Assembly (NCBI GenBank): GCA_028641055.1
Contig: CM054058.1
Span: forward strand, 498,249,919-498,313,918
Reading direction: 5' to 3'
DNA: 64,000 nucleotides
DNA from: Alopecurus myosuroides
Taxonomy: Eukaryota > Streptophyta > Magnoliopsida > Poales > Poaceae
Every line of letters begins with the position of its first letter. Positions within the stretch are counted from its first letter, which is position 1. A model generated the notes under the pieces. The model saw only the letters and a program-made list of their open reading frames with translations. It was not told the DNA's origin and did not search any database. A program made the translations under genes and the position numbers. This document shows, piece after piece, positions 32,201 to 42,904 of this stretch.

Positions 32201-32442
32201 AAGTTTTCTATGTGAAGGACATGTCTACCCAACCGAGGAAAAGAAAAAATAAAAATTCTAGTACATTATGCGGTGAGCCGAAGCGGCACATAGTTCTTTC
32301 AGGGAAAAGAAACATTGTGGGAGTGGAGAAAAGGATAGACATGTCAGAAGATTATAATAACTTTGAAGAAATTCCGCCCTTCAGAGTGAAAACTGACCCA
32401 AGCATCGCGTTAAATAATGAAGATGCTCCATGGCTACGGTAG
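29229..32442 (+). pseudogene. CACTA TNP2-type transposase, multiply broken
   Basis: An acceptor-like TACAG precedes ATG 29229. Domains follow in order: transposase-associated N-terminal zinc-binding region (FMCCPCVVCRN), the TNP2/Transposase_21 core (RWHMEDRKKDEMLRHP, FPRFAGDARNLWFGLSTDDM, CTHCLDD, MHLTKNLCVNLLGF), a DUF4218-like region (FFNIMTHLLVHLVKE, FERFMGVLKKYV) and a DUF4216-like C-terminus (VPLFRCKWVKM, GYRNEPFALAKDVAQVFYV). Breaks seen: TGA at 29241 (codon 5), TAG 30189, a deletion with frame change near 30640-30660, TAA 30755, TGA 30830, TAA 31283, a frame change near 31604, TAG 31813, and a pair of compensating frameshifts at about 31990-32070. In an active element this protein would cut and paste CACTA copies by binding the ends. 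This copy cannot encode it. Confidence 0.88.
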
Positions 32443-33393
32443 AAAAGTAAACAATGGCGGCACTAGTTGGTGATAACGTATTAAACCTTCATGGTTCATA
32501 TAATATTGCTAGACTATTTTGTAATAATGTATCAAAAATTGGTACTAGTTTAAATAGTTAGAATAATTATTTTATAAACAGAAAATGTATTTGAAATATT
32601 TATGCAATTTTAAACACTTTTCATATAGAAAGTTTCTCCAAATTCAAAATCATTCATAAACTAGGTTTTTAAAAATGTTTGAAAATTCAAAAATTGTTAC
32701 TAGTTTAAATAGTTAGAATAAATATTTTATAAAACAGAAAATGTACTTGATATGTTTATGCAATTTTAAACACTTTTCATATAGAAAGTTTCTCCAAATT
32801 CAAAACCATTCGTACACTAGGTTTTTTAAAATGTTTGAAAATTCAAAAATTGTTACTAGTTTAAATAATTAGAATAATTATTTTATAAAACAGAAAATGT
32901 ATTTGAAATATTTACGCAATTTTAAACACTTTTCATATTAAAAGTTTCTTCAAATTCAAAACCATTTGAAATGTGTTTGAAAAAGTATTTGAAATAGTAT
33001 TTGTAACATGACAGTGGAAAAAATTGGTGGCAGAGAGAAAAAAACTGAAATTTTGGGCCTTTTGCCCCGGTTGGTAACACGAACCGGGGCAAAAGGGGGA
33101 GGTGCGCGGGCGCACGATGGCTCGCCTCCCCCTTTTGCCCCGGTCCGTGTTACCCACCGGGGCAAACGGTCCTTTTGCGCCGATTCGTGTTACCAACCGG
33201 GGCAAAAGGTCCATAGCTATATAACCCTGGGCGGTTGCTCCGCCCGGGGCAAACCCGCATTTCTGCTAAGTTCCGGAGGCGGCGATATCCAGAGCGACGC
33301 CGTGAGGCTGCCCGATTTCGCCACCGCAGAGATCCTCGCCGCCGCTCCCCGCCTCCTTTACGCCTCGCCTGCGCCCTCCTCCCGCGCAGTAGG

Positions 33394-33892
33394 TAAAAAG
33401 AGCACCAACCAGAATAGTGGTGTCCGTTTCGATGCAACCGGATACAATGAGAAAAGGATACATATTATGGTTACATTGAGGAGATATGGGAACTTGACTA
33501 TGGACCTAATTTTAAAGGTCCCTCTGTTTCGGTGCAAATGGGTCAAAATGATAGGAGTAAAGGTAGACCAGCAGTACGGAATGACAACAGTGGATCTCAA
33601 CAATCTTGGGTATAGAAACGAACCATTCGCCCTAGCCAAAGATGTGGCTCAAGTTTTCTATGTGAAGGACATGTCTACCCAACCGAGGAAAAGAAAAAAT
33701 AAAAATTCTAGTACATTATGCGGTGAGCCGAAGCGGCACATAGTTCTTTCAGGGAAAAGAAACATTGTGGGAGTGGAGAAAAGGATAGACATGTCAGAAG
33801 ATTATAATAACTTTGAAGAAATTCCGCCCTTCAGAGTGAAAACTGACCCAAGCATCGCGTTAAATAAGGAAGATGCTCCATGGCTACGGTAG
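33394..33892 (+). pseudogene. Second copy of the transposase C-terminal (DUF4216-like) region
   Basis: Duplicate of 31944-32442 with only isolated changes, for example AATAAGGAAG for AATAATGAAG. Because of the junction, an open frame (33008-33892) joins the leader-derived LPDFATAEILAAAPRLLYAS to the DUF4216 tail. This is a chimeric ORF made by the duplication, with no evidence of function. Confidence 0.8.
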
Positions 33893-34847
33893 AAAAGTAA
33901 ACAATGGCGGCACTAGTTGGTGATAACGTATTAAACCTTCATGGTTCATATAATATTGCTAGACTATTTTGTAATAATGTATCAAAAATTGGTACTAGTT
34001 TAAATAGTTAGAATAATTATTTTATAAACAGAAAATGTATTTGAAATATTTATGCAATTTTAAACACTTTTCATATAGAAAGTTTCTCCAAATTCAAAAT
34101 CATTCATAAACTAGGTTTTTAAAAATGTTTGAAAATTCAAAAATTGTTACTAGTTTAAATAGTTAGAATAAATATTTTATAAAACAGAAAATGTACTTGA
34201 TATGTTTATGCAATTTTAAACACTTTTCATATAGAAAGTTTCTCCAAATTCAAAACCATTCGTACACTAGGTTTTTTAAAATGTTTGAAAATTCAAAAAT
34301 TGTTACTAGTTTAAATAATTAGAATAATTATTTTATAAAACAGAAAATGTATTTGAAATATTTACGCAATTTTAAACACTTTTCATATTAAAAGTTTCTT
34401 CAAATTCAAAACCATTTGAAATATGTTTGAAAAAGTATTTGAAATAGTATTTGTAACATGACAGTGGAAGAAATTGGTGGCAGAGAGAAAAAAACTGAAA
34501 TTTTGGGCCTTTTGCCCCGGTTGGTAACACGAACCGGGGCAAAAGGGGGAGGTGCGCGGGCGCACGATGGCTCGCCTCCCCCTTTTGCCCCGGTCCGTGT
34601 TACCCACCGGGGCAAACGGTCCTTTTTGCGCCGATTCGTGTTACCAACCGGGGCAAAAGGTCCATAGCTATATAACCCTGGGCGTTTGCTCCGCCCGGGG
34701 CAAAACCCGCATTTCTGCTAAGTTCCGGAGGCGGCGATATCCAGAGCGACGCCGTGAGGCTGCCCGATTTCGTCCACCGCAGAGATCCTCGCCGCCGCTC
34801 CCCGCCTCCTTTACGCCTCGCCTGCGCCCTCCTCCCCGCGCAGTAGG

Positions 34848-35345
34848 TAAAAAGAGCACCAACCAGAATAGTGGTGCCCGTTTCGATGCAACCGGATACA
34901 ATGGGAAAAAGATACATATTATGGTTACATGGAGGAGATATGGGAACTTGACTATGGACCTAATTTTAAGGTCGCTCTGTTTCGGTGCAAATGGGTCAAA
35001 ATGACAGGAGTAAAGGTAGACCAGCAGTACGGAATGACAACAGTGGATCTCAACAATCTTGGGTATAGAAACGAACCATTCGCCCTAGCCAAAGATGTGG
35101 CTCAAGTTTACTATGTGAAGGACATGTCTACCCAACCGAGGAAAAGAAAAAATAAGAATTCTAGTACATTATGCGGTGAGCCAAAGCGGCACATAGTTCT
35201 TTCAGGGAAAAGAAACATTGTGGGAGTGGAGGACAGGACAGACATGTCAGAAGATTATAATAACTTTGAAGAAATTCCGCACTTCAGAGTGAAAACTGAC
35301 CCAAGCATCGCGTTAAATAATGAAGATGCTCCATGGCTACGGTAG
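34848..35345 (+). pseudogene. Third copy of the transposase C-terminal (DUF4216-like) region
   Basis: More diverged copy. Unlike units 1 and 2 it reads MEEIWELDYGPNFKVALFRC from 34929, because one A is missing from the TTTTAAA run. It therefore keeps the ancestral frame at this point and shows which base the other two copies gained. Confidence 0.8.
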
Positions 35346-36796
35346 AAAAGTAAACAATGGCGGCACTAGTTGGTGATAACGTATTAAACCTTCATGGTTC
35401 ATATAATATTGCTAGACTATTTTGTAATAATGTATCAAAAATTGGTACTAGTTTAAATAGTTAGAATAATTATTTTATAAAACAGAAAATGTATTTGAAA
35501 TATTTAAGGAATTTTAAACACTTTTCATATAGAAAGTTTCTCCAAATTCAAAACCATTCATAAACTAGGTTTTTTAAAATGTTTAAAATTAAAAAATTGT
35601 TACTAATTTAAATAGTTAGAATAAATATTTTATAAAACAGTAAATGTACTTGATATGTTTATGCAATTTTAAACACTTTTCATATAGAAAGTTTCTCCAA
35701 ATTCAAAACCATTCGTACACTAGGTTTTTTAAAATGTTTGAAAATTCAAAAATTGTTACTAGTTTAAATAATTAGAATAATTATTTTATAAAACAGAAAA
35801 TGTATTTGAAATATTTACACAATTTTAAACACTTTTCATATTGAAAGTTTCTTCAAATTCAAAACCATTTGGAATGTATTTGAAAAAGTATTTGAAATAG
35901 TATTTGAAACGTGACAGTGGAAAAAATTGGTGGCAGGGAGAAAAAAACTCAAATTTTGGGCCTTTTGCCTCGGTTGGTAACACGAACCGGGGCAAAAGGG
36001 GGAGGTGCGCGGGTGCACGATGGCTCGCCTCCCCCTTTTGCCCCGGTCCGTGTTACCCACCGGGGCAAACGGTCCTTTTGCCCCGGTTCGTATTACCAAC
36101 CGGGGCAAAAGGTCCCTAGCTATATAACCCTGTGCGGTTGCTCCGCCCGGGGCAAACCCGCATTTCTGCTAAGTCCCGGAGGCGCCGATATCCAGAGCGA
36201 CGTCGTGAGGCTGCCCGATTTCGCTGCCGCCGAGATCCTCGCCGCCGCTTCCCGCCTCCTTTACGCCTCGCCCGCGCCCTCCTCCCGCGCAGTAGGCCTC
36301 CGCCTGCGCCCTTCTCCTCGCCGCCGGTCTCCTCTCGCCTCCGCCCGCGCCCTCCTCCTTGAGGTGAGGTCGTCCCACCTCGCCATTGTGGCCTCATCTA
36401 TGCATACACAGTATAGTTGTATTTTTTTGTTAATTAGTTTAACTATATTGTTAGTTTAGTATTAATTAGTGTTAGACTTAGAGATTTAGTTAGTTCACTT
36501 AGAGATTTAGGTTTTATACTTAGATATTTAGTTAGTTCACTTTCAAAATTTAGGACTTGGACTTAGAAAAAATTTAGGTTTTAGACTTAGAGATTTTTCT
36601 TTTTAGGTTTTTGGACTTAAAGAGAATTTTAGTTTTTACACCTTAGAGAAAAAATTAGGTTTTATGCAATTTTATGCTATTAGCTATTAGCTATATTTTG
36701 ATTAGATTTTATGCAATTGTTGCGAATTGATGAAATTGATGCTATTAGTTAGTGCGACTATGACAATTACTTATGATGTTATATATTTTTGTAGCC

Positions 36797-37539
36797 ATGG
36801 CGAGAGCTCCCGTGCGACGCAGTGTGCATGTTGCCGGTGGGCGCGGAGTCGTTCGCGTCGAAGAAAACACAGTCGTACCACGTGGTGGACGTCGACGTGG
36901 ACGTCCACATGGATCGGGTACAGCGCGTGGACATGGTGGTAGCGGTGGTAGCGTAGCCATCAAGGAGGAGGAAGCGGCGCCTCCAGCTCGTGGACGTGGA
37001 CGCGGAGCACGGGGGTAGCACGCGCTGCACGGAGGGCATCACGCGGTGCACGGCGCGGCGCTATTGCTGCAGCGGAGGAGCCTGCGGCAGAGGAGGAGGA
37101 GGATGACGGTCTCCGACTACCGGGATTCTACGTCCACCTGTCCCACCCACTGCGGAACAGACATCGTCTACCGCAGAAGATACCAGAGATCCTCCTCGAG
37201 CGCGGCGGACCCTCTAGGTTCAGCCTCCAGTTGGAGGGCTGCCACAACGGGCCCTTTCACGTGGTTCTGCAGCGACGTGACGATGACCTCTACCTGCGCC
37301 ATGGGTGGGGGCAGTTCTAGCGCATGTACAACCTGGATGTGGGCAACATGCTCACATTCAGGTACATCAACGACGACACGGAGGACAACGTGCTGGAGGT
37401 GAAGATCTTCGACGGCACCCTAGTCCGCCCCCGTTGCTTCCAGGATAGCTCGTCTGACAGCAGCTCCGCTTCCGAGCCTGACGAGTCTAACTCCGGCGAG
37501 TCTAGCTCGGGCAAGGCTGCCTCCAACACAGAGGCGTAG
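36797..37539 (+). pseudogene. CACTA second gene with B3-like DNA-binding domain, broken
   Basis: The ATG at 36797 follows an acceptor-like TTTTTGTAG. An upstream GC-rich exon (about 36180-36364) ends in a GAG/GTGAGG donor, so a 5' intron of about 430 bp is likely. The N-terminus is Arg/Gly-rich (GRRRGRPHGSGTARGHG). After a frame change near 37010-37016 (GGGG run) the reading continues as LPGFYVHLSHPL and PSRFSLQLEGCHNGPFHVVL, then RHGWGQF. A TAG at 37318-37320 follows, then MYNLDVGNMLTFRYINDD and an acidic Ser-rich tail to TAG 37537. The pattern of strands with W..F and the LxVGxxLTFRY motif is B3-like. It probably encodes the element's accessory DNA-binding protein; the frameshift and nonsense codon disable it. 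Confidence 0.65.
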
Positions 37540-37980
37540 TATGTTTGTGTCGCTCTATTCTTATGTCGCTCTATGTATATGTCGTACTATGTTTGTGTCG
37601 TACTATGTTTAATTATGTCATCGTGTCGAACAATATTTGTATTCGTGACAGACTATATGTTTATGTTATTGTTGGTTTTCATCTGTGTTTTTGTTCGATA
37701 ATTTTTCATCTTTCTTACTATAAATGTTTATTATTTGAAAGATCATTGAATTTTTAGTGCACTTGAAGTATTAGTGCACTTGAAGTATTAGTGCCATTGA
37801 AGAAAAATAGAATTTCTAATCTTCTGCAGAGAACAGGATCACAGACATAAAAAACAGAGAACCTTTTGCCCCGGTTGGTGTTACCGACCGGGGTAAAAGG
37901 GCGCCGGCCTGCTCGCTGAGCAGAGCCCACGTGTGCACCCCTTTTACCCCGGTTGGTAAGCCCACCGGGGCTAATGCCAT
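37540..37980. other. 3' flank and right subterminal region of the CACTA element
   Basis: Holds two hairpins built from CCTTTTGCCCCGGTTGG / CCGACCGGGGTAAAAGG (37860-37899) and CTTTTACCCCGGTTGG / CCCACCGGGGCTAA (37938-37975). An AT-rich 3'-UTR-like stretch lies before them. No gene. Confidence 0.7.
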
Positions 37981-39494
37981 GTTCTCCACTAGTGCTCTTC
38001 ATCGTGATGATGCACACAACTGTTGTTTTTATATTAAAAATGAAAAGTCATGATCCATCGTAATACAACTCAAGCGTCATCTAGAATGGACAACTGAATC
38101 AACCAAAGAAACACCGATAACAGACTAAGACTACACATATTGAATCATTCTAGTATGCTGCCAGCCAATCTGGCTGTAGACAGCCCGAACGACCGCCATC
38201 AGGCGAGAGCATCCAGACTCCATAAGCGCCCACTGCTCCAAAGGCAGAAGGAACGACCACAATATTTGAATCCAGCAAGTTGCTTGGTGTATGACCTATA
38301 AAAAATGAGAACTTTTTGATGTGTTAAAAACAACATCATTCCTACAAATCCAAAGAGCCCACACAAAAGTACAAGTTCCAATTTGTATGCGGGCTGTAGT
38401 TTTCTTGTCTAACCCCTGAAGCCAATGACCAAACATATGTTCAACACTAGTAGGTTGGGCTATGCTAAATGTGAAATGAAGCATTCTCCATATATGTCTC
38501 ACAAAGTGACAAGAGATGAAAAGGTCATCAACCGTCTCATCGTAGTCACAGAACACACATTTTGTATAGCCCGTCCAATTTCTCCGTACCAAATTATCAT
38601 GTGTAATAATTACTTTGCGCTAAAGGAACCACATAAATACTTTTATTTTCAAGGGAACTTTCAGTTTCAATTTCTATAGGTATTTATGAAAAAAAAAGGT
38701 ATGACCATGCATATAATTAGTATACATGGATTTTACTAACAACACACCTGTCTCAGAAAGACTCCAAACGAAATTAGCATCCTCATTCGTAAGCTGAACT
38801 CTCATGAGAACCCAAACTAAGCGCAACCAAGCATCCCACCGCTCCCCGGTCAAGTTTCTTCTCAACTGAATATTGAGAGGGTTATGTGACAACACCTCTT
38901 ACACTAACACATTTTTACGACTCACAATACAAAATAAAGAAGGATATTGAGCAGACAAAGAAGTTGCGTAGCCAAGCATCTTACCAAAACCGAGTAGATA
39001 AGCCATTACCTATCCTAAAATGCCCTTGTTGGAAGAAGTCATTCTTAACCGTCACGATTCTCTTCCAAAAAGGAGAATCATGGGGTTTAGCCTCCACTTG
39101 AGTTAAAGTTTTGTTATACAAATATTTGTTAAAAATAAGTTCTTGACACACCCCTTTTTCATGCAAAAGCTTAAAGAGCCATTTTGACATTAAACATTTA
39201 CGTTTAACTTCTAGGACCTCAATCCTAAACCTCCTTGATCTTTCGGTCTACAGATAATATTCCATTTGGACAAACGATATTTTCTCTTGTGCAGATCACT
39301 TTGCCAAAAGATCTTCTACGAAAGAAATCTAGCCTCTTCCTTACCCCAAGAGGTATAGGAAAGAAGGATAAGAGAAACATAGGTAGACTAGTGAGAACTG
39401 AATTAACGAGAACGGTCACCGTAAGACAAGATCTTTCCAGCCCAAAAACCCAGCTTATTATCAAAACGATCCTCCACCATTTCCCACCATTTCC

Positions 39495-41351
39495 CATATA
39501 TCGCTAGCTTTTTCTGTGTTTGTGTTAGCCACATGCAAGCCAACTTAGGAGTAGAATTGCTCAGCGGGAGGAGCTACTAGCTTAGCTTAGTTGAGGTCAT
39601 ATGGCCCACACTGCACCATTTCGTCTCAGTATGATAGAAACTTGTCATGCCCACAAATTAATAGCTCAAATTAACTAGCTTAGCTTGGTTTAGAGCATGA
39701 CCCACCAGGCCACCTGCAGCCACACACTACATACCATCGATTGTCTTCACATCTATTTATAAACTTGTCATGAATAATTAGCTACCATTGTATATCAGCT
39801 CTCAAAACCACACACAAATTATGTTCGAACCTGTTAGTCGAGATGATCTTTCTTGAAGAAATCTATGTTGATATGGGGTCTTCAATTTGCATACCGTGAA
39901 ACGTACCATTAGTCGTGTGTGTCTCTATTAGGCATTTCATGAAGAACTTCTTGGCTCTTTTATATGGAGTACCTCACAAATCTTGAATTTAAAATAAAAC
40001 TGTTTTAATGGTGAAGCGAAAAATATATTTCCCAGCCTTGTAGTAGTAATTAACAAAACCGAAAAACTATATCCAGTGAGGTGAGGGACAAAAGTTACAC
40101 GTGTAAAATAGTGATCTCTCATCTATACAGGTGTCTAGGTCACATATCTGCCACTATTGATTTGAGTTGAGTAGGTTGTGGGTTCTTAAACACCTAGTCA
40201 TATCATGGATATCTCATGTCCTATGTTACCTCTCATATAAATTATGTCCAACACCAGCATAATTTATCTCTTATAATAACTTTCCTGTAACCAGTCCGAT
40301 TGACTCCGGACCTGTTTCTGTGACATCGTAATGACATCGAACATTTATAAAAAAAAACAACAACATATTAATTTTCTCAATTAAAGGTTAGCATGGCTTA
40401 AGCCTATGACCCGTAAAGACTCAATAACATACATACATGTTCGGGAAGTTACTGAACAATAACCAACAGCGGGGGCGTGGACGTGCATTATGGCTCATGT
40501 CTGTTCCCGAAAAACGAGGGAACCTTATAAGTTACTCGTTGCACTTATTTTCTTAACTTCACGGTGCCAACGATATCGCCAGGTGAGACTATGTGATCTA
40601 GTCTGATCAAACTCTTTGATCATAACACATAAAACTTGTTTACCGATATCGTTCTCTTTTCTCATCCCTATCGCCGATGACCTTGTAATAAATCACACTG
40701 TGTCTGTTCACACAATATGTCATCGGTGATACTGAGAGGGCCCAAAAAATGCATCTCTCTATCGTCTAGAGAAGTTAAGTACTAGTGTTGAATGTACCCA
40801 GTTCCATTACAGTTTGTAGGTCATACCCAGATATCACCATTATGATCCCTAGTTACGGTAAGATGGTTGATGATATCAAAAATATAACTTTTGATCGTGC
40901 GCTCACTAGATCTTCTCATAGTATAGGAATTATATTCAATGTTAACCTCATATGTATTTGCTAAAATACATCATGATTGTTTAGTCTCTTTTAGCAACAA
41001 CATACACTTGGGTTGGTTCATTACTATTGTTACTCTAACAATAACCTCTTATGTTTTGCTAGACTTTCATCCAACTTCATAATCAGGAAAATGTGATCAT
41101 CTCACAAACCATAAGCTAATCTTAGAGACAATATGAGGAACTCTTGTTTCTTTATGTATTCACACCCGCATAAAGATTTTTCTTTGAAAACTCGCTTTTC
41201 AAGTGTTATAGCGGCTGTAGCATCATGGCATAAACTTAATTATGAACTTGGAGATAGAATAGTAGCTGAATATTATTGTCCCTAGGGCATACCTCCAACA
41301 CACGAGATGTCCCAGGATGTTAGAAATATATTTCTTACTTCAGTAGGTAAG
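39495..41351. repeat. Segmental duplication, copy D (continuation of copy C)
   Basis: Matches copy B from 4186 (the GCTAGCTTTTTCTGTGTTTG region) to 6034 (TAGAAATATATTTCTTAC, then TTCAGTAGGTAA). It includes the reversed BARE-like LTR fragment whose minus-strand start TGTTGGAGGTATGCCCTAGG is at 41300. Many small substitutions and indels separate it from B, so the duplication is not recent. Confidence 0.85.
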
Positions 41352-42904
41352 TGATACGTCATAAACGTATCCTTAATTTCTGATGTTCCATGTTGTTTTC
41401 ATGTCATATGCTACATATTTTCTTTACACTTTATGTCATTTTTATCGATTTGCCGGGACTAACCTATTGACAAGATGCCACAGAGCCAGTTCATGTTTTC
41501 TGCGGTTTTTAGTTTCAGAAAAGTTGTTCTGGAAATATTCTCGGAATTGGAAAATTCAAAGCCCGGAAGTCTTAGAATTCCCGAAGGTTCCACGGAGTCC
41601 CGAAGAGGCCCGGAGGGGGGCCACACCATAGGGCGGCGCCCCCTGGCCGTGCCTGGGGGTGGTGTGGGCCCCTCGAGCGTCCACCGCCATCGCCATTTCT
41701 CCTATATAACCCCCCCCACCCCCCACCCCGATGCGTGAACCCTGGAGATATACCACTTTTCCACAAAAAACACTCGAGGCTGCCGTCATCGTTAACCCAA
41801 GATCGAGAGGGTTATGGAGTTCTCCCGGAGGGCTCTACATCACCATGCCCGCCTCTGGAGTGACGCGTGAGTAGTTCATCATTGTACTACGGGTCCATAG
41901 CAGTAGCTAGATGGTTGTCATCTCCTCTTTTATGCCTCATGTTAGGATCTCGTGAGCTCCCTCACATGATCGAGATCATCTTATTGTAATGCTACATGTT
42001 GTGTTTGCTGGGTTCTGATGATTATTGAATTCTATGTCTCTTGATTATCAATATATCATGTTGTGTTCATGTGTATGTTATTTATGATCTTGCATGATCT
42101 CCGTTGTTAGTAGATGCTCTCGACAAGTAGATGCTAGTAACTCCAAGAAGGAGTATTTATGCTCGATAGTGGGTTAATGCCTCCTTTGCATCTGTGCTCG
42201 AGTGACAGAAACGTGACGGATGGAGGATGTGTTGTTTCCATTAGGGAGAAAACAAAAATGTTTACTTTGTTTACATTACACACTTTGCTTACTGCAATAA
42301 TCTATTGGTTGCAACTTAATACCCAATGTTTGTTCGGATGATATTTGGAGGGTGGATTATGAGTCATAGATGCAGTTGGATGACGATCTATGTATTTTGT
42401 TGTAATGCCCGCATGAATCTCATAGTAATCATTTTGTCATGCATGTTTATTTATCTATAAATTTCCCAGATGTAATTCATTCACCACACATGTTAGCTAT
42501 CTTTTATGGAGAGACACCTCTAGTGAACTGTGGACCCCGGTCCATTTTCTCATTCTGATAATACAACCACTGCTTCCACTGTTTTCACACTGATACTATT
42601 GTTTTCATACAGTTTTCATACTATTTTCCACACCATATGTTTAACCTCTTTGTGTTCAGCAAAACCGGTGAGATTGACAACCTCACTGTTTCGCTGGGGC
42701 AAAGTGAATTCATTGTGTTGTGTAGGTTCCACGTTGTTGCTGGACCGGTAGTGTGCCCTGCCATCTCAGCTGCTTCAACCTTTGGAAGTTGCTACTTTAT
42801 CCTACTGGTCGATTCAACCGTGGTTTCTTTCTGAGGGAAACTTACTGTTGTGCTGTTCATACCTTCCACTTGGGGTCTCCCAACGAAAGTGTGTTACACG
42901 CACA
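41352..42904 (+). mobile_element. Solo-LTR-like copy, plus orientation
   Basis: Starts TGATACGTCATAAACGTATC and ends near GTGTTACACGCACA. It is the same family as 10516-12102 but inverted. Features include a TATATAACC box at about 41703-41710, a C-rich tract beside it, the GAGAGACACCTCTAGTGAAC stretch and a TGAGATTGACAACCTCACTG block. The terminal CATCA is eroded where the next repeat begins (TTGTGGGGACCCC). No internal domain. Confidence 0.6.

Larger units (their letters stand above)
31944..36296. repeat. Internal tandem triplication in the CACTA element (3 x about 1.45 kb)
   Basis: Units are 31944-33393, 33394-34847 and 34848-36296 (1450, 1454 and 1449 bp). Each contains the last half of the DUF4216-like coding region, an AT-rich spacer with its own short internal repeats, the CCGGGGCAAAAGG hairpins, a TATATAACCC promoter-like word and the GC-rich 5' leader of the second gene (ending GCGCAGTAGG). 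At both internal junctions GTAGG is fused directly to TAAAAAGAGCACC. Units 1 and 2 are nearly identical in the coding part; unit 3 is more diverged. The duplication came after insertion or during replication of this copy. Confidence 0.93.
28621..37994 (+). mobile_element. CACTA (En/Spm-type) DNA transposon, 9.37 kb, TSD CTC
   Basis: Perfect 14-bp inverted ends CACTAGTGGAGAAC (28621-28634) and GTTCTCCACTAGTG (37981-37994) are flanked by the 3-bp duplication CTC (28618-28620; 37995-37997). Subterminal regions carry repeated hairpins of the type CCTTTTGCCCCGGTT...AACCGGGGCAAAAGG. It contains a decayed TNP2-type transposase (29229-32442), a 1.45-kb internal tandem triplication (31944-36296) and a B3-like second gene (36797-37539). 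Both genes are broken, so this copy would need transposase in trans. It lies inside the LINE fragment and is therefore younger than it. Confidence 0.95.
28583..39494 (-). mobile_element. 5'-truncated LINE 3' fragment, split by the CACTA element
   Basis: On the minus strand, 39494-37998 encodes the C-terminal part of a grass non-LTR retrotransposon polyprotein. The pieces include WLFKLLHEKGVCQELIFNKY, KNDFFQQGHFRIGNG, WSLSETGVLLVKSMYTNYM and a zinc-finger-of-RT domain (RRNWTGYTKCVFCDYDETVD, CHFVRHIW, ALWICRNDVVFN). Several frameshifts and stops break it. The 3' tail (GAGGCTGGGCTATGATCCCA then an A-run on the minus strand) lies at 28583-28620, left of the CACTA insertion. It is inserted in segmental copy C/D, with CATATAT on both sides as a possible target duplication. 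It is 5'-truncated, as is usual for LINEs, and non-functional. Confidence 0.8.
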
